A stretch of 64,000 nt of DNA. Source: Paenibacillus nanensis. GTDB taxonomy: Bacteria > Bacillota > Bacilli > Paenibacillales > Paenibacillaceae. Within the stretch, counting starts at the first letter, position 1. Each line of letters begins with the position of its first letter. The notes beneath the pieces are model-generated. The model ran no database searches. It saw nothing but the letters and a program-made list of their open reading frames with translations, and had not been told where the DNA came from. The translations under genes and the position numbers were made by a program. The stretch lies in NCBI RefSeq assembly GCF_003583765.1, contig NZ_QXQA01000011.1, positions 62,001 through 126,000 of the forward strand, written 5' to 3'. Of the stretch, positions 26,266-35,367 are shown piece by piece.

Positions 26266-26551
26266 TTCTCGCTATGCTCGCATGCTTTGCCGCAAGGCGC
26301 GCAGGCGCCCAAGAAGAACGGCGTCAGCCGAGATTCTATTTGTAATTTTTATATTAACGGGATTGGCGCCATCCGAACAATATGCACTTTTCATCATTTA
26401 TACACATCTCTGCCGATATCCGATAAAAAGTCGATTCGGATGTTTATGTGAGGATTTATTTCATGATTATTATGGCTTTATACTTCAATCACGAGGATTT
26501 GGCCAATCTGTCAGAAAACCTAACGCAAAAACTAACATAAGGGGGATGTGT

Positions 26552-27526
26552 ATGGCTCAGACCAGCGCAGCGCCAAATTTGATCGACGACGTCGAGATCG
26601 CCGTTCCCGAGCAGCGCAGACCTGGCAGAATGAGGCGGATGTGGCGTCACAACAAATATTTATGGCTGCTGTTCCTGCCTTGTCTCATTTATTATCTGGT
26701 ATTCCGCTATGCGCCGATGTTCGGACTCGTCATTACGTTTAAAGATTACAACCTGTTTAAGGGCGTCTGGGCAAGCGAGTGGGTCGGCTTTAAGTATTAT
26801 CGCATGTTTTTCGAGAATCCGGATTTCTTTCTGCTAATGAAGAACACGTTTCTCCTCGGCGTTTATAATCTCGCTTTTGGATTCCCGGCGCCGATCATTC
26901 TGGCTCTGCTGCTAAACGAAGTGAGAAAAGCGGCCTTCAAGCGGTTCGTTCAGACGGTCAGCTATTTGCCGCATTTCATATCGAATGTCATCGTGGCAAG
27001 CATGGTCATTATGTTCCTGTCGCCGACCGGCGGCTTGATTAACGAGCTTATTCAGGCGTTCGGCTTTAAGCCGATCAATTTCATGAATGAGCCCGGCATG
27101 TTCCGCTGGATTTATGTCATCTCGGAAATATGGCAGCACATCGGCTGGGAGACGATCATTTATTTGGCGGCGCTGACCGCCGTCGATCCGCAGCTGTACG
27201 AGGCGGCCAGCATCGACGGGGCCAGTCGGATGCGGAAGCTGTGGCATGTCACTTTGCCCGGCATCTCGTTCGCCATTGTCATTACGCTCATTCTAAATAT
27301 CGGCTCGGTGCTCGAAATCGGCTTCGAGAAGGTATTCCTGATGCAAAATCCGGCGATTTACGAGACGGCCGACATTATCAGCACTTATGTGTACCGCGTC
27401 GGCATGGAGCAGGGGAATTTCAGCTACGGCGCGGCGATCGACCTGTTCATGGGCATTATCAGCTTAATTTTTATTTATACCGCGAACTTTATTAGCCGCC
27501 GCGTCAGCGAGACGAGTCTGTGGTAG
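26552..27526 (+). CDS. Sugar ABC transporter permease (LplB-like)
   Basis: A 324-aa permease with six predicted membrane helices and the EAA loop YEAASIDGASRMRKLWHV. The ATG at 26552 follows AAGGGGGA with 5-nt spacing; the longer open frame to 26231 has no SD and covers the promoter region. It is the first gene of an operon that continues through the second permease, binding protein, secreted GH18-like protein, NagB, NagA and GH20 enzyme. With no ATPase gene nearby it likely uses a shared ATPase. Confidence 0.92.
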   Translation: MAQTSAAPNLIDDVEIAVPEQRRPGRMRRMWRHNKYLWLLFLPCLIYYLVFRYAPMFGLVITFKDYNLFKGVWASEWVGFKYYRMFFENPDFFLLMKNTFLLGVYNLAFGFPAPIILALLLNEVRKAAFKRFVQTVSYLPHFISNVIVASMVIMFLSPTGGLINELIQAFGFKPINFMNEPGMFRWIYVISEIWQHIGWETIIYLAALTAVDPQLYEAASIDGASRMRKLWHVTLPGISFAIVITLILNIGSVLEIGFEKVFLMQNPAIYETADIISTYVYRVGMEQGNFSYGAAIDLFMGIISLIFIYTANFISRRVSETSLW

Positions 27527-27540
27527 AAGGAGGGATGGCA

Positions 27541-28410
27541 TTGATCGCAAAACGGTTCAGCTTATTTAACGTCGTTAGTACGGTTGTCTTGCTGTTTGTT
27601 GTTATCGTTACGCTGTATCCGTTCCTTCACATGCTTGCCGTCTCGTTGAGCGAGGATGTGTACGTGATGAAAAACGCGGTAACGATTTGGCCGAAAGGGC
27701 TTGATTTCGGCATGTATGAGCTCGTGCTCGGCGATCCGAAAATGTGGACCGCGTTCCGCAATACGGTCGTCTACACGCTCCTTGGCACGGCAATCGCGTT
27801 AATCGTCACCTCGATGGGCGCCTATGCGCTGTCGCGGAAGGACATGGCGTTTCAGAAAACGTTCACGATGCTGATCGTCTTCACGATGTTTTTCGGCGGC
27901 GGGATGATTCCGACGTTTCTAGTCGTCCGTTCCCTTGGCTTCGTGGACACGATTTGGGGCATGGTCCTGCCGGGCGCCGTCAGCACCTGGAACCTGATTT
28001 TGATGCGGACCTTCTTCGCCGGTATTCCGAAGGAGCTGGAGGAGTCCGGCCGTATCGACGGCTTGAACGACATTGGCATTTTTTTCCGCATTATCGTGCC
28101 GCTGTCCAAAGCCTCTTTCGCTACAATCGCCCTCTTTTACGCGGTGGGCTTGTGGAATAATTTCATGTTTCCGCTCTTGTATTTGCGCACGCCGGACTTG
28201 TTCCCTCTGCAGGTGCTGCTCAGGAACCTGGTGCTGGCCGGAAGCGCAAGCTCGGGAGATGTAACCCGAATTGGAGGTGATAATCAAATTGTTGAGGAAT
28301 CCTTGAAGTATGCGACAATTATGGTATCGTCGCTGCCGATTTTGATTGTGTATCCGTTTATTCAAAAGTATTTTGTCAAAGGGGCAATGATCGGAGCGGT
28401 CAAAGGATGA
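27541..28410 (+). CDS. Sugar ABC transporter permease (LplC-like)
   Basis: Second permease of about 289 aa with six membrane helices and the EAA-type loop ELEESGRIDGLNDIGIFF. The SD AGAAGGAGG ends just before an ATG at 27535 (no spacing), so the TTG at 27541 with 7-nt spacing is the more likely start; both give nearly the same protein. It begins 14 bp after the stop of the LplB-like gene. Ends with the typical GAVKG tail. Confidence 0.9.
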   Translation: MIAKRFSLFNVVSTVVLLFVVIVTLYPFLHMLAVSLSEDVYVMKNAVTIWPKGLDFGMYELVLGDPKMWTAFRNTVVYTLLGTAIALIVTSMGAYALSRKDMAFQKTFTMLIVFTMFFGGGMIPTFLVVRSLGFVDTIWGMVLPGAVSTWNLILMRTFFAGIPKELEESGRIDGLNDIGIFFRIIVPLSKASFATIALFYAVGLWNNFMFPLLYLRTPDLFPLQVLLRNLVLAGSASSGDVTRIGGDNQIVEESLKYATIMVSSLPILIVYPFIQKYFVKGAMIGAVKG

Positions 28411-28504
28411 CAGAACGATCGCTTCGGTTCGATTCAAGAAGGACAGCAAGAAGATTTTCGTTTGTATCGTTGATTCATCATCCAAAACATGGGGAGTTGT
28501 GCAT

Positions 28505-30064
28505 ATGAGAAAATCGTTCACCCTAGTCCTTGCCGCCGTCATGGCGCTGTCGCTGCTGGCGGCTTGCAGCGGCAACAATTCGAACAACAACGCGGCGCCA
28601 AGCGCAAGCACGGAGCCGGGCGCTGCAAACAGCGGAAAGACGGAGCTGCCCAGCAAGACGTTTACCGCATTGCTCGATAACAATCCGACGTTCCCGTATT
28701 CGGAGGACTGGCCGATTTGGAAATGGCTGAAGGAGAAAACCGGCGTAACCCTTGAGGTGCAGACGCCTTCCGGCAAGCTCGCCGAAGCGCTGAACCTGGC
28801 TGTCGCTTCGAGAGAAATGCCCGACCTCATGTATATGCCGAATCGCAGAGAATCGAATAAATTCGGCCAAGACGGCGCGCTTGTCGACATTATGGAATAT
28901 ATCGGCGAGATGCCGAATCTGAAGAAGTGGATTGAGCAATATCCGGAGGAAGCGAAGGCCGCGCTGTCCTCCGACGGAAAGATGTATATGTTCCCGAACC
29001 AAGGCTTCGGCGAAACGAACCGGATGATCTGGCTGTACCGCGAAGACGTGTTCAAGAAGGAGGGGCTTGAAGCTCCGAAAACATACGATGAGCTGTACGA
29101 GGCGCTCAAGGCGCTGAAGGCTAAATATCCGGACAGCTACCCGCTGTCTATCCGTTACGGCCAAATTCCGGACGAGATGAATACGAACATGGCGGTAAAC
29201 TTCGGAACCGGCGAAGGCGCGTACTTCGACTACGATTCGGGCGAATGGCGCTATGGTCCGATCGAGGACAATTTTAAATCGATGATTGAGATGTGGAAAA
29301 AGTTTTACGACGAAGGTCTGATCCCTCCGGATTTTCTGTCCCTGCAGACAAAGCAATGGCAGGACATGGTGTCGACGGGCGAATCGTTCGTTACGATCGA
29401 CTATATTAGCCGTGTCGACTTCTTCAACAATGCGATGCGTCAAGAAAACCCGGAATACAATATGCAATTTATGGCGCCTCCGGCCGGCATCCCCGGCGGC
29501 AAGCAGCAAAACCCGTATTTCCATTACATGGAGGGCGGCCTGACCGTCGCTTCGACTTCCAAACAGATTAAAGACATTATGCAGTATATGGATTTCTTCT
29601 ATTCGGAGGAAGGCCGTCTTCTGACAAGCTGGGGCGTCGAGGGAGAAACCTATGTGAAGGAAGGCGAGACGCTGAAGTTCAAGCCGGAGTTCACCGACGT
29701 AACCGAAATGCGCAAGCAGACAGGACTGCAGACGAGCGGCACGTATACATGGATCGACTTCGACGCGCATCTGTCGCTGTTCACCGAAGATTTGCAGAAG
29801 GCGTATACCGAAGCGGCCAAATATGACCCGCCGGCCATGCAGCCGCGCCCTGCCTTCACTGAAAGCGAAAACGAAGTGATCTCGCTTACGGGTCAAGCGG
29901 TTAAAAAGCACCGCGACGAAAGCTTCGCCAAATTCGTAACCGGCTCGAGAAGCTTGGACGAGTGGGATAAGTATGTGGAAGAGATTAGAAATCTCGGCGT
30001 CGACAAGCTGCTGGAAACGTACAAAGCGGCCTATGACCGCATGCAAAATGTGGAAATCAAATAA
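28505..30064 (+). CDS. Extracellular solute-binding lipoprotein (LplA-like)
   Basis: A 519-aa binding protein, the long LplA-type. The signal peptide MRKSFTLVLAAVMALSL ends with lipobox LAAC, followed by an Asn/Ser/Ala linker. The start at 28505 was preferred to the GTG at 28499 for its spacing to GGGGAG. It sits 94 bp after the permeases. Given NagA, NagB and GH20 downstream, the ligand is probably an N-acetylhexosamine oligosaccharide, which is inference from context only. Confidence 0.9.
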   Translation: MRKSFTLVLAAVMALSLLAACSGNNSNNNAAPSASTEPGAANSGKTELPSKTFTALLDNNPTFPYSEDWPIWKWLKEKTGVTLEVQTPSGKLAEALNLAVASREMPDLMYMPNRRESNKFGQDGALVDIMEYIGEMPNLKKWIEQYPEEAKAALSSDGKMYMFPNQGFGETNRMIWLYREDVFKKEGLEAPKTYDELYEALKALKAKYPDSYPLSIRYGQIPDEMNTNMAVNFGTGEGAYFDYDSGEWRYGPIEDNFKSMIEMWKKFYDEGLIPPDFLSLQTKQWQDMVSTGESFVTIDYISRVDFFNNAMRQENPEYNMQFMAPPAGIPGGKQQNPYFHYMEGGLTVASTSKQIKDIMQYMDFFYSEEGRLLTSWGVEGETYVKEGETLKFKPEFTDVTEMRKQTGLQTSGTYTWIDFDAHLSLFTEDLQKAYTEAAKYDPPAMQPRPAFTESENEVISLTGQAVKKHRDESFAKFVTGSRSLDEWDKYVEEIRNLGVDKLLETYKAAYDRMQNVEIK

Positions 30065-30077
30065 GACGACGATGGAT

Positions 30078-30103
30078 GCGCCTCCCTTCCCCAAGGGAGG
30101 CGC
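30078..30103 (+). promoter_or_regulatory. Intercistronic hairpin after the binding-protein gene
   Basis: GCGCCTCCCTT and AAGGGAGGCGC are 11-bp perfect arms with a CCCC loop. No T run follows, so it more likely protects the upstream mRNA from 3' decay or only partly terminates, letting the binding protein be made in excess of downstream genes. Confidence 0.6.
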
Positions 30104-30170
30104 TCCGATTAAGAGAGCTGCAGCATCACTTACGAAAGCTTCGCCATTTCAAATAGAAGGGTGATTTTCG

Positions 30171-33100
30171 ATGAAGCATGCTACACGTTTTAGGCGTTCC
30201 CGCTTTTGGTTAATGACGGTGTTGAGCTTTGTGCTGGTCTTCCCCGGCATGGCAGCCGCAGCATCGAGCGAAGGCGCCGGGTCTCCGTTCGTAACGCTGG
30301 ACTATCCCGCGGACGGAGCGGCCGTCTCCGGAGGCAGCGTCGAGATCGGCGGCAGCTATGCCGGCGTCTATGATGTCCGGCTTTATATAAACGGCACGCG
30401 CCAGGCTGCCGTCGTCATGTCCGACCCTGACGGCGATGATGCCGGAAGCTGGTCGTATGTGCTTGACGCGTCGCGGCATGCAGGCGAAATCGAGCTGACC
30501 GCGCGCGGACTCGATGTGACGACCAGGTACGGCGTGTGGAGCGGCAAGGCCGTTCTGCAAGTACAGAACCCGGATGCGGCGGAACCATCCGTCACGATCG
30601 TCAGCCCGGAGGAGGGCGTATCGTTGGACGGCAAAGCGGACATTGCGGTCAACGTCTCGTCCGGGACGCCCATCTCGCGCGTGGAAATTCGCGTGAACAA
30701 AGGGCCTTGGAAGAAGGCCGCCTTCAATGGAACGGATTACACGCTGAAATGGAATACGAGGCCGCATCGCGACAGCACGGTGAGCATTGAAGCGAGGGCG
30801 GAAAGCGCTGCGGGACTTTACGGCTATAGCCATACCGTATACGCGAAGGTCGGGAAGGGAACGAACGAACCGTTCGATATGCCGAGCCAAGACCGGGCGA
30901 TGTGGATTTGGGAGCCCGAGAGCTACAGGCTCCTGATGAATCCAGGGTCGCGGGAGGCGCTTGAGCAGTTTATCAACGATACGGAGACGTTCGGCGGTTC
31001 AGAGCCGGTCCGGACGCTTTATTTGGCGGTAGGCGGCTACCAGGGTTATCGAGCGCTGGAGGAGCAGGCGAATGAGCTGCGTTCTTTTCTGCGCTGGGCG
31101 CATGCTAGAGGCCTCAAGGTGCATGCCTTAATTGCCGGCGGCACGTCCCCGGCTTACATGGGCGCCTATGAGCGGTATCACGAGCATGCGGTGAGGGAGT
31201 TCGAGCAGATCATCAACTATAATTTGTCGGCGAAGAAGGAAAACGAGAAATTCGACGGCGTCAACGTCGATATCGAGCCTTATATTTCGCCGGATTTCAA
31301 GGATCCGAGCAAGTTTTTGCAGGTGGAATATTTGGAGGGGCTGAGCAAAATGATCGCGCGCCGGGACGCGGCGGGCATTAATCTTCCGTTCGGCCCGGCT
31401 GTGCCGAAATGGTATGACTCCTCCGAGCAGGGGGCGAATATCACGTGGCGCGGCGAAACCAAATGGCTGTCGGAGCATGTGCAGGATATTTCCGACTATA
31501 TCTCGATTATGGATTACCGCGACACGGCGGACGGCTCCGCCGGCATTATCGCCGGAGCGGCGGGCGAGATCGCGTACGCCGAGCGGATCGGCAAGCCGAA
31601 CTCCGTCGTGATCGGAGTAGAGACGCTGGATATAGCGAATAGCGGCGATCCCGAGACGATCAGCTTCTGGGAGGAAGGCCGCACGCATATGGAGGCCGAG
31701 CTGGATAAAGTGTACGCGTCCTTCGGGGCAAGTTCGGCGTTCGGCGGCATCGCCGTTCATCATTACGATTCTTACCGGATGCTGCCTTCTTATTGGGGCG
31801 AAGGAGGCGTGACGTGGAGGCCGGACTCGGATCATGAGCCGCCTTCCGCCGTTTCAAGCGGTCCGTCGGCGGCAGCGGCAGATTATCAAACGATCAACTT
31901 AAGCTTCGGGATGGCGTCCGATAATCTGGAAATCGACCGCTATATTGTATATCGGGGAACGGAGCCCGGCTTCGCGCCGACAGCCGATCATATCGCGGGA
32001 TTATCCCGTTCTTTAACCTATCAGGATACAGGTTTGCTGCCGAACACGACCTATTACTATAAGGTCGCTGCGCGCGATCTAAGCGGCAACGTTGGGCCGG
32101 TCTCTGCCGAGACCTCGGCTGTGACAAGCGATACGACGCTGCGGCCGCTCGTCGTCCGTGAGATGAACATCGGCTATTCGCCGGCCGCGGGGAACGCTTC
32201 GGCTTCAATGCGTGTCGTCGATTACGCGACGGGCGAGGCGATAGCGGGAGCGGCAGTCGAAGGACGGTTCACGCATTCGGGCGGACGTTATGTGAAGGGG
32301 ACGGCCGGCGGCACCGGGACGGTTGCCTTCACTTCGGAGCTCATTGCCGCAGACCGGCAGGTCGGCTTCGAGCCTCGTCGCATTGCAGCGCCGGGCTACT
32401 ATTACGCCAAGGCGCATGACGAACCTCACGCGACGACGCTTGTTCCTGCTGCAGGCTTAAGCGGATTAACGCTGGATGAAGGAGAGTGGGACGCTCCTTT
32501 CGAGAACAGCCGCACCTTGTATACGGTGACCGTTCCGGCTGCGGCGCATGAGCTTCGCGTCACGCCAACGGCTGCAGTCGCATCCAGCGTCATTAAGGTG
32601 AACGGCAGCGTTGTGCCAAGCGGAACGTCCGCGCCGGTTGCTATCGGCTCCGGGGAGTCTGCGGTCTCCGTTGTGGTCTATAACGCGGACGGCAGTGTGG
32701 ACGCTTATCTGCTGCGGCTTCAAAGAAGCGGCGGGCAGCAGCTTTCCCTTCCGGTTGTGAAGGATACTTATGTGCACGAGCATAACCCGGCCTCCAATTA
32801 CGGCTCGGAGCCGGTGCTCGAGGCTGCGGATATTCCGAATGCCGACGGCGGCGGGGACCGGCTTGCTTACATGACGGTGGAGCTAGACGGCCTCGGGGCC
32901 GCTGTCACTTCAGCAAGCCTGTATGTTTATGTGCCGGAGGCGCCGTCCAAAGCGGTTACGTTGTCGCTGAAGGGGTACGGAAACGCGCAGTGGGAGGAAG
33001 GCGCGCTGAACTGGTCGAACCGGCTTGCCGCAGGCGGCGTGACGCTGGGATCGGTACGCGTGACGGAGGCCGGCTGGTACAGCGTGGACGTGACCGGCTA

Positions 33101-33233
33101 TGTCGCGGGCCAAGCGGCGGCGGGAGGACAGCTTACCTTCCAGTGGAGCGACCCGAATACGGCCGGCGTCGTCATTCGGTTGAACAGCAGGGAAAAGGAA
33201 GAGAATCGGCCGTACTTGATGGTGAACACATAA
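30171..33233 (+). CDS. Large secreted multidomain protein with GH18-like barrel
   Basis: A 1020-aa secreted protein: signal peptide (about 1-32), two Ig-like beta domains (about 38-125 and 130-222), a barrel domain (about 228-560), a fibronectin type III domain (about 565-655), a cadherin-like sandwich (about 760-850) and a C-terminal DNRLRE/CBM96-like domain (about 855-1018). The barrel contains FDGVNVDIEP (361-370), which resembles the DxxDxDxE active site of GH18 chitinases with Asp362, Asp367 and Glu369, although the first Asp spacing is not canonical. No cell-wall anchor is seen. Its place before nagB, nagA and a GH20 gene suggests extracellular cleavage of an amino-sugar polymer. The exact family is uncertain. 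Confidence 0.8.
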   Translation: MKHATRFRRSRFWLMTVLSFVLVFPGMAAAASSEGAGSPFVTLDYPADGAAVSGGSVEIGGSYAGVYDVRLYINGTRQAAVVMSDPDGDDAGSWSYVLDASRHAGEIELTARGLDVTTRYGVWSGKAVLQVQNPDAAEPSVTIVSPEEGVSLDGKADIAVNVSSGTPISRVEIRVNKGPWKKAAFNGTDYTLKWNTRPHRDSTVSIEARAESAAGLYGYSHTVYAKVGKGTNEPFDMPSQDRAMWIWEPESYRLLMNPGSREALEQFINDTETFGGSEPVRTLYLAVGGYQGYRALEEQANELRSFLRWAHARGLKVHALIAGGTSPAYMGAYERYHEHAVREFEQIINYNLSAKKENEKFDGVNVDIEPYISPDFKDPSKFLQVEYLEGLSKMIARRDAAGINLPFGPAVPKWYDSSEQGANITWRGETKWLSEHVQDISDYISIMDYRDTADGSAGIIAGAAGEIAYAERIGKPNSVVIGVETLDIANSGDPETISFWEEGRTHMEAELDKVYASFGASSAFGGIAVHHYDSYRMLPSYWGEGGVTWRPDSDHEPPSAVSSGPSAAAADYQTINLSFGMASDNLEIDRYIVYRGTEPGFAPTADHIAGLSRSLTYQDTGLLPNTTYYYKVAARDLSGNVGPVSAETSAVTSDTTLRPLVVREMNIGYSPAAGNASASMRVVDYATGEAIAGAAVEGRFTHSGGRYVKGTAGGTGTVAFTSELIAADRQVGFEPRRIAAPGYYYAKAHDEPHATTLVPAAGLSGLTLDEGEWDAPFENSRTLYTVTVPAAAHELRVTPTAAVASSVIKVNGSVVPSGTSAPVAIGSGESAVSVVVYNADGSVDAYLLRLQRSGGQQLSLPVVKDTYVHEHNPASNYGSEPVLEAADIPNADGGGDRLAYMTVELDGLGAAVTSASLYVYVPEAPSKAVTLSLKGYGNAQWEEGALNWSNRLAAGGVTLGSVRVTEAGWYSVDVTGYVAGQAAAGGQLTFQWSDPNTAGVVIRLNSREKEENRPYLMVNT

Positions 33234-33310
33234 AGATCTAAAGAGAAGAGCTAAAGAGAAGACCTAATGAGAATGCCTAAATAGAAGACCTAAAGAGATT
33301 AAAGGAATAA
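33234..33310. repeat. Short purine-rich tandem repeat between genes
   Basis: About four degenerate copies of an AGAAGACCTAAAGAGA-like unit of 16-18 bp lie between the secreted protein and nagB. No stem or gene is seen. Confidence 0.5.
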
Positions 33311-33355
33311 AGATTTAGCAGGAGCTTTTTTCAAAAGAGGGAGGAGACACGTCTT

Positions 33356-34138
33356 ATGGCACAAATGGAGATTCGGCCGGAACGGACGGAGGAAGCAGGG
33401 CTGCTGCAGGTACGGGTGTACCGGGACCGCAAGGCGATGGGATTCGCCGCGGCGGCTTCCGCAGGTGCCGGCATTCGGGAAGCGATCGCCGCCAAAGGGG
33501 AGGCGCGCGTCGTATTTGCGGCCGCACCCTCCCAGAATGAGCTTTACGAGGGGCTGGCTCGGGAGGAAGGTATTGACTGGGGCAAGGTAACCGCCTTTCA
33601 TATGGATGAATATATCGGACTGCCCGCGTCTGCGCCTCAGCGCTTCGGCAATTACTTGACGGAGAGGCTGTTCCGCGCCGTAAAGCCGGGCAGAGTGGAG
33701 CTCATCGACAGCTCCGGCGACATTCGGCGGGAATGCGAGCGCTATGCCGCTATGCTGGCGGAAGCGCCGATCGATATCGTCTGCCTCGGCATCGGAGAGA
33801 ACGGTCACATCGCGTTCAACGATCCGCCCGTGGCGGACTTTGAGGACCCGCTGCTGGTTAAAGCCGTCGAGCTTGATCTCGCCTGCCGCCAGCAGCAGGT
33901 GAACGACGGCTGCTTCCCGGAGCTGGCTGCGGTGCCGACTCACGCGGTCACGCTGACGATTCCCGCTTTGATGTCGGGGGCGAAGCTTTACTGCAGCGTG
34001 CCGGGCAGCCACAAACGTCAAGCCGTCATGGATACGCTTCGCGGCCCCGTTGCGACGGCTTGTCCGGCCTCCATTCTGCGCACGCACCCGTCGGCGGTCT
34101 TATTTACCGATCAAGACGCTTATGGACTCGACGGCTAG
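33356..34138 (+). CDS. nagB: Glucosamine-6-phosphate deaminase
   Basis: Converts glucosamine-6-phosphate to fructose-6-phosphate and ammonia in the cytoplasm, feeding glycolysis. 260 aa, the family length. Seen are FHMDEYIGL with the catalytic Asp, and GIGENGHIAFNDPP with the catalytic His and phosphate-binding residues. GGGAGGAG lies upstream of the ATG. It precedes nagA by 17 bp, so both steps are co-expressed. It lacks the long C-terminal allosteric tail of the E. coli enzyme, as usual in Bacillota. Confidence 0.93.
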   Translation: MAQMEIRPERTEEAGLLQVRVYRDRKAMGFAAAASAGAGIREAIAAKGEARVVFAAAPSQNELYEGLAREEGIDWGKVTAFHMDEYIGLPASAPQRFGNYLTERLFRAVKPGRVELIDSSGDIRRECERYAAMLAEAPIDIVCLGIGENGHIAFNDPPVADFEDPLLVKAVELDLACRQQQVNDGCFPELAAVPTHAVTLTIPALMSGAKLYCSVPGSHKRQAVMDTLRGPVATACPASILRTHPSAVLFTDQDAYGLDG

Positions 34139-34155
34139 TGACAGGGGGAGCGGAT

Positions 34156-35334
34156 ATGGAAGATTGCGCGGTGAAAGCCGAGCATCGTGTACGAGGGCTG
34201 CATTTCCGGACGGGAAGGGCTGTTGAATTGCTCATCGGGGAAGGCCGCATTCAGTCGCTTTCCGAGCTGTCGGATCAGGACTCCGGGGGAGGCCTTCCGT
34301 GGCTCGCTCCGGGTCTGGTCGACCTGCAGGTGAATGGCTGCTTCGGCTTGGATGTAAATACGCTGCCGCTTATGCCGGAGACTGTGGCGGACATGGTCCG
34401 GGCGCTGCGGCGCGAAGGGGTAACGACCTTCTGTCCGACGGTCATTACGAACAGCGCCGCCGCAATCGGCCAGGCTGTGCAGGCCATCGCCTTGGCGGCG
34501 CGTCGCTTCCCGGAAGTTAGGGCGGCAGTGGCGGGTATCCATCTCGAAGGCCCTTTTATTTCGCCGGCGGACGGCGCGCGGGGAGCTCATCCCGCGGAGC
34601 ATGTCGCTCCCCCGGACTGGGATGTCTTTCGCGGGTGGCAGGATGCGGCGGCGGGGCTGATCCGAATCGTTACCCTATCGCCCGAGTGGCCTGGCGCTTC
34701 TGATTTTATCGCCCGCTGCGCGGATAGCGGGGTCATCGTCTCGATCGGGCATACGGCGGCGTCGCCGGAGCAGATTCGGGCGGCGGTTGCGGCCGGAGCG
34801 ACGATGTCTACGCATCTGGGCAACGGAATCCAGCCTATGCTGCCGCGTCACCCCAATCCGATATGGGAGCAGCTTGCCGCAGATGAGCTGCATGGCTGTA
34901 TGATCGCCGACGGCTTTCACCTCCCGCCTTCCGTGCTTAAGGTCATCATGCGGATGAAAGGGAAGCGGGCTGTCGTCGTCAGCGACGCGGTGTCCTTCAG
35001 CGGCATGCCGCCAGGAGCGTACAGCACGCATATCGGGGGCAGCGTCGTGCTGACCCCCGAGGGGCGGCTGCATCTAGCGGAGCAGCCGCAGCTGCTCGCT
35101 GGCTCGGCGATGCTGCTGAAGGAGCAGGTTGCCTATTTGACCGGCCAAGGGCTCGCTTCATTAGCCGGCGCTTGGGACCTCGCATCGGCGCATCCGGCGG
35201 AGCTGCTCGGATTGCCGCAGGCGGCGGGTTTGACGGAAGGAGCGCCGGCGGATTTTGTTTTATTCGAGAGGAAGGGCCATGCGTTAAAAATTGTTACGAC
35301 ATACAAGGCAGGCATTCCGGACGCGTCGGAGTAA
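34156..35334 (+). CDS. nagA: N-acetylglucosamine-6-phosphate deacetylase
   Basis: Removes acetate from GlcNAc-6-phosphate, giving the substrate of NagB. 392 aa amidohydrolase. Visible metal and active-site motifs are HLEGPFIS, SIGHTAA, STHLGNG and VVSDAVSF with the catalytic Asp. The metal-binding His pair near the start of the barrel found in some NagA enzymes is replaced by VDLQVNG, as in one-metal NagA types. The start at 34156 follows GGGGGAG with 5-nt spacing. Confidence 0.93.
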   Translation: MEDCAVKAEHRVRGLHFRTGRAVELLIGEGRIQSLSELSDQDSGGGLPWLAPGLVDLQVNGCFGLDVNTLPLMPETVADMVRALRREGVTTFCPTVITNSAAAIGQAVQAIALAARRFPEVRAAVAGIHLEGPFISPADGARGAHPAEHVAPPDWDVFRGWQDAAAGLIRIVTLSPEWPGASDFIARCADSGVIVSIGHTAASPEQIRAAVAAGATMSTHLGNGIQPMLPRHPNPIWEQLAADELHGCMIADGFHLPPSVLKVIMRMKGKRAVVVSDAVSFSGMPPGAYSTHIGGSVVLTPEGRLHLAEQPQLLAGSAMLLKEQVAYLTGQGLASLAGAWDLASAHPAELLGLPQAAGLTEGAPADFVLFERKGHALKIVTTYKAGIPDASE

Positions 35335-35367
35335 GCTGGCGGACGGATGCCACGGAGGAGGAGAGAC

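Noticed and set aside
28523..30094. 523-aa minus-strand frame
   Set aside because: Antisense of the LplA-like binding protein.
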